DNA from: Solirubrobacterales bacterium
Lineage (GTDB): Bacteria; Actinomycetota; Thermoleophilia; Solirubrobacterales; Solirubrobacteraceae
Direction: 5' to 3'
Length of the DNA: 31,437 nucleotides
NCBI GenBank assembly: GCA_003244035.1
Contig: QHBV01000266.1
Span: 1-31,437 of the forward strand
The notes under the pieces are model-generated. The model saw nothing but the letters and a program-made list of their open reading frames with translations. It made no database searches and was not told the DNA's origin. The translations under genes and the position numbers were made by a program. This document shows, in pieces, positions 25,772 to 31,437 of the stretch (positions are counted from its first letter, which is position 1; the number at the start of each line of letters is the position of its first letter).

Positions 25772-25790
25772 CGCTGTCTAATTTACAAGC
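25772..25790. promoter_or_regulatory. 19-bp divergent promoter, wecB / SGNH lipoprotein
   Basis: Only 19 bp separate two well-supported divergent GTG starts. The gap contains an AT-rich core CTAATTTAC. Plus strand: TAATTT (25779-25784) ends 6 nt before GTG 25791. Minus strand: TAAATT (25785-25780) ends 8 nt before GTG 25771. No Shine-Dalgarno fits on either side, so both mRNAs are probably leaderless, with overlapping -10 elements. Confidence 0.5.
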
Positions 25791-26993
25791 GTGCGCCGAG
25801 CGCTTGTCGCCGCCTTGCTGGTCTTCCCGCTCTCGATCCTGTCCGGCTGCGGCTCGGGCCTGCCGGCGGGCACGCGGTGGGTGGCGGCCTGGGGGGCGGC
25901 GATGCAGGGCACGGCAGCGGGCCCGCATGGCCCGCTGCCGGGGGATCGGGCGATCGACCAGACGCTGAGGCTGATCGCGCCCCTGACCGCCGGCGGCGAT
26001 CACGTCCGGGTACGGCTGTCCAACGTCTACGGAGCGTCGGGGGCACGGTTCCAGTCGATCACCGTCGCCGTGCGCAGCCACGGGGCCGCGCTCATGCCGG
26101 CCACCGTGCAGCCGGTCACCTTCCAGGGCAGTCGGTCGGTGACGCTGGCCCCGGGGAGCGAGGCCACCAGCGATCCCGTGGCGCTTGCGCTCGGCGCCGG
26201 CCAGGACCTGGCGGTGAGCCTGTACGTGCGCGGGAGCAGCCCGGTGGCCACGCTGCACGTCAGCCAACCCACCACCTCCTACTTCACCGCGCCCGGCGCC
26301 GGGGACGCGACCGGCGACACCGGGGGACAGCGGTTCGCCAGGGCGAGCAGGTTGGTTCCGTGGCTGACGGCGGTCGATGTCCTCTCGCGTGAGGAGCGCG
26401 GCGCGCTCGTCGCCCTCGGGGACTCGCTGACCGACGGAGCGGGTCTGCCGCCGGACCGCGACGCGCGCTGGACGGACCAGCTCGCCGCCCGGCTGCAGAG
26501 CCTCCCCTCCGGGCGCCGGGAGGCCGTCGTCAACGAAGGGATCGCCGGCGACAGCCTGACGCTTGCGCATTCGATCCCCTCCGGTGCGGATCGCTTCGCG
26601 CGTGACGTGCTCGGGCAGTCCGGCGCGAACGAGGTCGTGCTCGCGCTGGGGATCGAGGACGTCGCCGCCGGGGTCAGCGCGGCGGCGATCGAGCAGGCGA
26701 TGCTCGCGATCGTGCGCCAGAGTCGCAAGGATGGCGTGCGGGTATACGCCGCCACGCTCGTCCCCGCCGCGCTGGCGGCGTCCGAGCGCCAAGTGCGCCT
26801 CGCGCTGAACCGGTGGATTCGCATGAGTCCGAGCTTTGACGGGGTGATCGACTTAGACGCCGCGCTGCGCGATCCCCTGCACCGCGAGCGCCTGGCCCCG
26901 AGGTACGACAGCGGCGACCACGTCGACCCCAACGCCGCCGGCGTCCGAGCGATCGCGCGGGTCGCCGCCGCTGCGCTCGCGGGTCGCGGCTAG
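25791..26993 (+). CDS. SGNH/GDSL-fold lipoprotein with altered catalytic blocks
   Basis: A 400-residue exported lipoprotein. MRRALVAALLVFPLSILSGC is a lipoprotein signal with lipobox LSGC, lipidated at Cys20. An N-terminal beta domain (about 30-190) precedes an SGNH hydrolase domain. Block I is ALGDSLTDGAG with Ser212 as the nucleophile; block II is NEGIAGDSL. Block III reads LGIEDV where GIND is usual, so the oxyanion Asn is Glu. Block V reads SGDHVDPNAAG where DxxHP is usual, so the catalytic His position is Asp379. Family members deacetylate or de-esterify glycans, but this copy may be inactive or use a rearranged triad (His377 is nearby). GTG 25791 is fixed by the signal peptide. The stop lies 16 bp before asnB, so they share an operon. 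Confidence 0.85.
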   Translation: MRRALVAALLVFPLSILSGCGSGLPAGTRWVAAWGAAMQGTAAGPHGPLPGDRAIDQTLRLIAPLTAGGDHVRVRLSNVYGASGARFQSITVAVRSHGAALMPATVQPVTFQGSRSVTLAPGSEATSDPVALALGAGQDLAVSLYVRGSSPVATLHVSQPTTSYFTAPGAGDATGDTGGQRFARASRLVPWLTAVDVLSREERGALVALGDSLTDGAGLPPDRDARWTDQLAARLQSLPSGRREAVVNEGIAGDSLTLAHSIPSGADRFARDVLGQSGANEVVLALGIEDVAAGVSAAAIEQAMLAIVRQSRKDGVRVYAATLVPAALAASERQVRLALNRWIRMSPSFDGVIDLDAALRDPLHRERLAPRYDSGDHVDPNAAGVRAIARVAAAALAGRG

Positions 26994-27009
26994 GGCGGAC
27001 CGGACAGCG

Positions 27010-28890
27010 ATGTGCGGAATCGCAGGGGTGGTGGAGCGTGGACGGGTGCCCGAGCGCGCGCTGGTGGAGCGGATGAGCTCGACCCTGATCCACCGGGGAC
27101 CCGACGACGCGGGCGTTCACATCGGCCCCGAGGTCGGGCTTGGCTTCAGGCGGCTGGCGGTGATCGACCTCGAAACCGGCAACCAGCCCGTGCGCAACGA
27201 GGACGGCGCGGTCGTGGCCGTCTTCAACGGGGAGATCTACAACTTCCGCGAGCTCCGCAAGCAGCTGCTGGCAGCGGGTCACCAGCTGCACTCGCGCGGA
27301 GACGCCGAAGTGCTCGTTCACCTCTACGAGGAGTATGGCGCCGATCTCGTCGATCACCTGCGCGGGATGTTCGCGTTCGCGATCTGGGACGGATCGCGCT
27401 CCGAGCTGCTGCTGGCGTGCGATCCGCTGGGCGAGAAGCCGCTCTACTACGCCGACGGCTGGCGGGGCGGTGGGTTGGCGTTCGCCTCGGAGGCCAAGGC
27501 GCTGCTCGCCGCCGGCGTCAGCCGTGAGCCGGACCTCGGTGCGCTCGCGCAGTATCTGTATCACCTGTACATCCCGGCGCCGAGCTCGGCCTTCCGGGCG
27601 ATCGCAAAGCTCCCACCCGGCCACCTGCTCTCCCATCGCGACGGCAGGACCACGCTGCGCCGCTACTGGGCACCGGAGGTGCGGCTCGCGCCCCGTCTGG
27701 AGGCCGAGCACGTGGCCGGGTTGCGCGAGCATGTCTGCGACGCCGTGGCGGCCAGGTTGGTGGCCGACGTCCCGCTGGGCGCTTTCCTCTCCGGCGGGAT
27801 TGACTCGGCGTGCGTCGTCGCGGCGATGCGCGAGGCGGGGGCGGATCCGATCCACACCTTCACGATCACCTTTCCCGGCCACGCCGGCTACGACGAGGCG
27901 GCCGCTGCGCGCAGCACCGCCCGACACTTCGGAACCGTCCACCACGAGCTCGCCGCCGAGCTCGACGTGGCCGGCGGGCTGGCGGCGGTGATCGAGGGAT
28001 TCGACGAGCCGTTCGGCAACCCGACCGCGATCCTCTTGCGCTCGCTGTCGGCCGCGGCTCGTCCCCACGTCACGGTCGCGCTTAGTGGCGATGGAGGCGA
28101 CGAGCTGCTATTCGGGTATCCGCGCTTCCGCGGCCTGGAGCTCGCGCGGCGGTACCACGAGATCGTGCCGGCGCCCCTTCGCGCGCTCGCCGCGCGCGCC
28201 TCGACCGCGATCCCTGAGAGCAGTCAGGGGCACCACTCTCGCCGGCGGGCGCGCGAGTTCCTCGCTGCGGGGAGCCTCGACTCGGTGGCCGCGTACGGGA
28301 GCTGGATCGGCTACTTCACCCCGCAGCTGCGCGCTGAGCTGTTCGGCCGGCGTCCGGCCGGCGAGTCCGACGGCGCCGAGGCGCTGATCTCCGGGCTGTT
28401 CGGTGGCGTGCGGGAGCCCGGCCTCAACGAGCTCTCTCGCGTCGAGCTGCAGTCGTTCCTTCCCTACAACGTCCTCGCCTACTCCGATCGGATGAGCATG
28501 GCCAGTGGACTCGAGCTGCGCGCGCCGTTGGTTGACCGGGCGCTGGTGCAGTACGCGCTGACGATGCCGCCGGAGCTCAAGCTGCGTCGAGCCACCACCA
28601 AGTGGGCGCTGCGCCAGGCCTTTGCACGCGAACTGCCGGCGCACGTGCTCCGTGCCGGCAAGCGCGGGCTTAACCCGCCGGTCGCAGCGTGGCTCGCGGG
28701 ACCGGCCGCACCACTGCTGGCCGAGCTGCTCTCACCACCGGCGGTGCGCCGGCGCGGGCTGCTGGCGCCCGAGGCGGTGTCGAATTTGCTGGCAGAGCAG
28801 AAGCACGGCCGGCGGGACCGCTCGCTGCACGTCTGGTCGCTGATGGCGCTCGAGCTGTGGTTCCGCATGCGCGTAGACACGGCACAGTGA
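27010..28890 (+). CDS. asnB: Glutamine-dependent asparagine synthetase-like amidotransferase
   Basis: A 626-residue class II amidotransferase. Cys2 of MCGIAGVV is the glutaminase nucleophile. LIHRGPDDAG, FNGEIYNFRELR and RGDAEVLVHLYEEYG line the glutaminase site. The synthetase half has the ATP-pyrophosphatase loop FLSGGIDSACV near 258-268 and LSGDGGDELLFGYPR near 357-371, then YSDRMSMASGLELRAPLVDR. AsnB copies in surface-polysaccharide loci are thought to amidate uronic acids or similar carboxyl groups; housekeeping asparagine synthesis is the alternative. A variant ACDPLGEKPLYY replaces the usual RDRxGxKPLYY. ATG at 27010 lies 16 bp after the SGNH gene. The promoter of the next operon lies over the last codons of asnB. 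Confidence 0.93.
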   Translation: MCGIAGVVERGRVPERALVERMSSTLIHRGPDDAGVHIGPEVGLGFRRLAVIDLETGNQPVRNEDGAVVAVFNGEIYNFRELRKQLLAAGHQLHSRGDAEVLVHLYEEYGADLVDHLRGMFAFAIWDGSRSELLLACDPLGEKPLYYADGWRGGGLAFASEAKALLAAGVSREPDLGALAQYLYHLYIPAPSSAFRAIAKLPPGHLLSHRDGRTTLRRYWAPEVRLAPRLEAEHVAGLREHVCDAVAARLVADVPLGAFLSGGIDSACVVAAMREAGADPIHTFTITFPGHAGYDEAAAARSTARHFGTVHHELAAELDVAGGLAAVIEGFDEPFGNPTAILLRSLSAAARPHVTVALSGDGGDELLFGYPRFRGLELARRYHEIVPAPLRALAARASTAIPESSQGHHSRRRAREFLAAGSLDSVAAYGSWIGYFTPQLRAELFGRRPAGESDGAEALISGLFGGVREPGLNELSRVELQSFLPYNVLAYSDRMSMASGLELRAPLVDRALVQYALTMPPELKLRRATTKWALRQAFARELPAHVLRAGKRGLNPPVAAWLAGPAAPLLAELLSPPAVRRRGLLAPEAVSNLLAEQKHGRRDRSLHVWSLMALELWFRMRVDTAQ

Positions 28891-28902
28891 GCTCCTTACA
28901 AT
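28874..28902 (+). promoter_or_regulatory. Promoter of the aidB-like / tetR operon
   Basis: TAGACA (28874-28879) and TACAAT (28897-28902) are separated by exactly 17 bp; each matches the sigma-70 consensus at five of six positions. The -35 lies inside the end of asnB. The start point would be near 28909, inside the adjacent palindrome. Confidence 0.65.
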
Positions 28903-28903
28903 T

Positions 28904-28921
28904 GGTGAATCCAGATTCACC
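28904..28921. promoter_or_regulatory. 18-bp palindromic operator, probable TetR site
   Basis: GGTGAATCCAGATTCACC is a perfect palindrome with 8-bp arms and a 2-bp centre. It begins 1 bp after the -10 hexamer and covers the predicted transcription start, the classic repressor position. The tetR gene at 30528 in the same operon is the obvious candidate regulator. The TGAAT...ATTCA core resembles operators of TetR-type regulators of fatty-acid genes. Confidence 0.7.
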
Positions 28922-28944
28922 TAGCCGCCGACCCCGCCCGGGAG

Positions 28945-30531
28945 GTGCTCAACCAGGTCCCTCCACTGGAGCCGATCGACTTCTTCGAGGTTGATCTCGC
29001 GCTGCGTGAGGCGCTCGAGCGCGAGGGGGGCGGATGGGGCGTTGGCCGGGCGCACGACGCCGGGACCGTCGCCGGGAGCATCGAGGCACGCGAGCACTCG
29101 CGCCGGGCAGAGCGCAACCAGCCGCTGCTACGCACCCACGATCGCCATGGCAACCGGATCGACGAGGTCGAGCTCGACCCCTCCTGGCACTGGCTGCTCC
29201 GAGGCGCGATCGAGCGCGAGCTGCACAGCTTGCCGTGGCGGGAGCCGTGCCCCGGCGCGCACGTTGTGCGTGCGGCGCTGATGGCGCTGTGGGGGAATGC
29301 CAACGGCGGCGTGCTGTGCCCGGTCTCGATGACCTACGCCGCGATCCCGGCGCTGCGCGACGGCGCGCCGGAGCTCGCCGTCGCCTGGGAGCCGCGACTG
29401 ACCAGGCCCGACTACGACCATGGCGCGCTGGCGGGGATGGCGATGACCGAGCGCCAGGGCGGCTCGGACGTGCGGGCCAACATCACTCGGGCCGAGCCGG
29501 TCGCCGGCGGCGGCGATGCAGGGGAGGACGTATACGAGCTGCGCGGCCACAAGTGGTTCTGCTCGTATCCACCGTGCGATGTGTTCCTGGTGCTCGCGCA
29601 GGCGCCCGCGGGACTCTCGTGCTTCCTGGTCGAGCGCGGCCCGGGGATGGAGTTCCAGCGGCTCAAGGACAAGCTCGGGACGCGCTCGCTGCCCTCGTCC
29701 GAGCTCGAGCTCCACGGCGCGTACGGTCGGCTCGTGGGTGAGGAGGGCCGCGGTGTGCCGGCGATCGCACGGATGGTCAACCACACGCGGCTCGACTGCC
29801 TGCTCGGCGGCGCCACCGGCATGCGGCGCGGGACGGTCGAGGCGATCCATCACTCCCGCCACCGCTCCGCCTTCGGCGCACCGCTGGTCGACCAGCCGGC
29901 GATGCGAAACGTACTGGCCGATCTCGCGATCGAGTCCGAGGCGTCAACCGCCGCCGCGATTCGGGTTGCGCGCAGCTACGACGAGACCGCCGATTCGGCG
30001 TTCCGCCGGTTCGCGACGGCGGTGATGAAGTACTGGGTGTGCAAGCGCGCCACTGCCCATGCCGCAGAGGCGCTGGAGTGCCTCGGCGGCAACGGCTACG
30101 TCGAGGATTCGGGGATGCCGCGCTTGTACCGCGACGCGCCGCTCGGCTCGATCTGGGAGGGCTCGGGCAACGTTTCGGCGCTCGACGTACTGCGCGCGGT
30201 CGTCAAGGAGCCTGCGGGGCTGCCCGCGTTCATCGCCGAGTGCGAGCTCGCGGCCGGCGGGGATGCGCGGCTCGACGCGCACTTGGCGCGGACGCGCGAG
30301 CAGGCGCAGACGATCTTCCAGGAGGGCGGCGATCCACAGTTCCAGGCTCGCCGGATGGTCGAGGAGCTGGCGCTCGCGCTGCAGGGCTCGCTGCTGGTGC
30401 GCTATGCGCCGCCGGCGGTTGCCGATGCCTTCTGCGCGGCTCGCCTCGGCGGCGAGGGAGGGCGTGTGTACGGCACGCTCCCGACGGGAGTCGACGCCAA
30501 GGCGATCCTCGACCGGGCGCTTCCTGCATGA
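28945..30531 (+). CDS. aidB: AidB-family acyl-CoA dehydrogenase-like flavoprotein
   Basis: A 528-residue protein with collinear similarity to E. coli AidB (541 residues, alkylation response; FAD-binding, isovaleryl-CoA dehydrogenase-like, reported to bind DNA). Shared landmarks are NQVPPLEPIDFFEVDLALRE at the N-terminus, CPVSMTYAAIP, GMAMTERQGGSDVRANITRAE near 163-183, GHKWFCSYPPCDVFLVLAQ, RLKDKLGTRSLPSSE, and GSIWEGSGNVSALDVLR near 401-417. GTG 28945 is the only usable start after the in-frame stop at 28906. It gives an N-terminus a few residues shorter than E. coli AidB, and the purine-rich GGGAG abuts it too closely for a good Shine-Dalgarno. The stop overlaps tetR as ATGA. The symbol marks the family; a role in repair rather than fatty-acid metabolism is not shown. 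Confidence 0.9.
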   Translation: MLNQVPPLEPIDFFEVDLALREALEREGGGWGVGRAHDAGTVAGSIEAREHSRRAERNQPLLRTHDRHGNRIDEVELDPSWHWLLRGAIERELHSLPWREPCPGAHVVRAALMALWGNANGGVLCPVSMTYAAIPALRDGAPELAVAWEPRLTRPDYDHGALAGMAMTERQGGSDVRANITRAEPVAGGGDAGEDVYELRGHKWFCSYPPCDVFLVLAQAPAGLSCFLVERGPGMEFQRLKDKLGTRSLPSSELELHGAYGRLVGEEGRGVPAIARMVNHTRLDCLLGGATGMRRGTVEAIHHSRHRSAFGAPLVDQPAMRNVLADLAIESEASTAAAIRVARSYDETADSAFRRFATAVMKYWVCKRATAHAAEALECLGGNGYVEDSGMPRLYRDAPLGSIWEGSGNVSALDVLRAVVKEPAGLPAFIAECELAAGGDARLDAHLARTREQAQTIFQEGGDPQFQARRMVEELALALQGSLLVRYAPPAVADAFCAARLGGEGGRVYGTLPTGVDAKAILDRALPA

Positions 30532-31223
30532 GCACGGGATCGACCGTTGTCGCGCCGGCGACCCGCGAGCGCCTGCTGGGCTCGGCTCGGGAGCTGATCG
30601 AGGAAGGCGGCTACGGCGCAGCTTCGGTCGCCGCGATCGCGCAGCGCGCCGGCGTCGCGGCGGGGACGCTGTATCGACACTTCCCCTCCAAGCAGGAGCT
30701 GTTCGTAGAGCTCTTCCGCTCCGTGTGCGACCACGAGGTGCGCGCGGTGCTGGTCGCGGCGCGGAGCATGGCCCCGAACAGCTCGCAGATGGACCGGCTG
30801 GAGACGGTGCTGGCCACGTTCGCCGAGCGCGCGCTGCGACGGCCGCGCCTGGCGTGGGCGCTGCTCGCCGAGCCAGTGGACCCGCTCGTCGATGCCGAGC
30901 GCCTGGCCTACCGAGAGCGCTACAGCCGGCTGGTCGCGCAGGCGCTGGGTGCTTGCATCGCCGCCGGCGAAGTCCCAGACCAGAACGTGGGGCTGACCGC
31001 CGCCGCACTCGTCGGCGGGTGCGGAGAGGTGCTCGTGGATCCGCTCTCGCCCGCTTGCGGGGACAAGGCCGTCGGCAACGGAGATCCTCACGGCCCTTCG
31101 GAGGTTCATCCGCCGCGCAGTGGGCGGGGTGGGCGCCGGATGAGCGAGGCGGTCCGGATCGAGCGCGATGCTTCGAGGACGAGCCTCATCGGTTGGCGAT
31201 ATCGAGGTCGGCGAGGTCCTTGA
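30528..31223 (+). CDS. TetR-family regulator, probable 3' frameshift
   Basis: The N-terminal 60 residues are a textbook TetR helix-turn-helix: RERLLGSARELIEEGGYGA, then SVAAIAQRAGVAAGTLYRHF and PSKQELFVELF. The ligand domain follows to VLVDPLSPACGDKAVGN near residue 184. After that the visible frame turns into Pro/Arg/Gly-rich sequence for about 45 residues, ending at 31223. One frame over, starting at 31081, the DNA encodes EILTALRRFIRRAVGGVGAG and stops at 31143, exactly the usual TetR C-terminus. That stop would overlap an ATG at 31140 as ATGA. One extra base near 31078-31083 therefore seems to have shifted the frame. It starts at ATG 30528, overlapping the aidB-like stop, and probably represses its own operon through the palindrome at 28904-28921. 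Confidence 0.82.
   Translation: MSTGSTVVAPATRERLLGSARELIEEGGYGAASVAAIAQRAGVAAGTLYRHFPSKQELFVELFRSVCDHEVRAVLVAARSMAPNSSQMDRLETVLATFAERALRRPRLAWALLAEPVDPLVDAERLAYRERYSRLVAQALGACIAAGEVPDQNVGLTAAALVGGCGEVLVDPLSPACGDKAVGNGDPHGPSEVHPPRSGRGGRRMSEAVRIERDASRTSLIGWRYRGRRGP
31140..31180 (+). pseudogene. Truncated enoyl-CoA hydratase-like gene start
   Basis: ATG 31140 begins MSEAVRIERDA, which looks like the first residues of enoyl-CoA hydratase/crotonase proteins (MSExVRIERDG followed by a strand). It would be coupled by ATGA to the repaired tetR frame. After about 11 codons the similarity ends and the frame closes at 31223. A minus-strand remnant ends at 31186, so the breakpoint is about 31170-31186. 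The identification rests on very few residues. Confidence 0.4.
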
Positions 31224-31350
31224 GGTCCTGCGGCCGACCTGCCGCCTGCTTCATCGCGCGCAGGTGGGCGAGCGAACAGACCCTCACGTCAGGGTCGAAC
31301 ACCTTCGCGAGTCGCGCGCGCGGCGTCGGCAAGGTCCGTGAGGAACTTGC
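31186..31350 (-). pseudogene. C-terminal remnant of a TA-type nucleotidyltransferase
   Basis: On the minus strand, 39 codons from 31302 end in VRVCSLAHLRAMKQAAGRPQ followed by DLKDLADLDIANR and a stop at 31186. This is the conserved C-terminus (SLxDLxxMKxAAGRPxDLxDL) of AbiEii/MNT-like nucleotidyltransferases found in toxin-antitoxin pairs. The frame closes upstream at 31351, and nothing resembling the GG...D.D nucleotidyltransferase core is present, so most of the gene is missing. The 31302-31350 part does not look conserved. TTG at 31332 is the only nearby in-frame start, but a functional short product is unlikely. Confidence 0.6.
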
Positions 31351-31437
31351 TCAACCGTAGTGTGTGGTCGAGCCGGTCGGCCATTGGGAGCTTGGCGTTG
31401 TCGCGGATCCGCTCGCGGGTCTGTCCGAGCAAGTGTG
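31289..31437 (-). CDS. Hypothetical protein C-terminus, possible antitoxin partner
   Basis: A minus-strand frame enters from the right edge and ends at 31289. The visible 48 residues include LLGQTRERIRDNAKLPMADR and RLSKFLTDLADAARATREG, a soluble, helical, charged sequence that looks coding. An internal ATG lies at 31384. It overlaps the nucleotidyltransferase remnant by about 60 bp in another frame. Its position just upstream suggests the first gene (antitoxin-like) of the damaged pair. I do not recognise the family, and most of the gene is outside the window. Confidence 0.45.
   Translation of the reverse strand, partial: HLLGQTRERIRDNAKLPMADRLDHTLRLSKFLTDLADAARATREGVRP

Overview
The window is a stretch of a high-GC genome, with heavy use of GTG and TTG starts and overlapping stop/start codons. 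The protein repertoire (LAxTG-type sorting signal, BY-kinase co-polymerase, TetR, AidB-type flavoprotein) suggests an actinobacterium. A lineage such as Thermoleophilia/Solirubrobacterales is only an impression from the protein style; no rRNA or other taxonomic marker is present.

From about 1.4 to 28.9 kb the window is a surface or extracellular polysaccharide locus of the Wzx/Wzy type. It encodes a WecA/MraY-type lipid-phosphosugar transferase (15695-16786, -), six glycosyltransferases (1374-2600 -, 12373-13467 +, 13490-14500 -, 14485-15672 -, 17832-18860 +, 22451-23593 +), a flippase and polymerase pair (18808-20220 and 20248-21735, -), and a Wzz/BY-kinase co-polymerase (6688-8352, -). It also has an O-antigen-ligase-like membrane protein with C-terminal TPRs (9983-11962, -). 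Sugar supply and modification are represented by a UDP-GlcNAc 2-epimerase (24668-25771, -), a two-domain dehydrogenase (2597-4741, -), an AsnB-type amidotransferase (27010-28890, +), three methyltransferases, an SGNH-fold lipoprotein (25791-26993, +) and a heparinase II/III-like lyase (5002-6717, +). Two secreted proteins sit among them: a Cys-rich 412-residue protein with its own promoter and terminator (8637-9875, +), and an 85-residue protein with a signal peptide and an LAFTG sorting signal just upstream of the ligase (12018-12275, -).

The locus is not one long operon. One- to four-gene units alternate between strands. Four of five convergent junctions overlap by 30-53 bp, and the divergent gaps are short (19-284 bp). 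Several divergent starts lack a Shine-Dalgarno sequence and have a TANNNT hexamer 6-9 nt upstream, which suggests leaderless transcripts.

The left edge is the 3' part of a coiled-coil protein gene. The right edge (28.9-31.4 kb) is unrelated: an AidB-type acyl-CoA dehydrogenase gene overlapping a tetR gene, preceded by a good promoter with a perfect 18-bp palindrome just after the -10. The tetR gene seems frameshifted near its 3' end. The next gene of that operon (enoyl-CoA-hydratase-like start) is cut after about 11 codons, where a minus-strand remnant of a toxin-antitoxin-type nucleotidyltransferase begins.

The most original idea offered is that the tiny LAFTG protein and the ligase form an anchor/acceptor pair that attaches polysaccharide to the cell wall. 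This is inference only.
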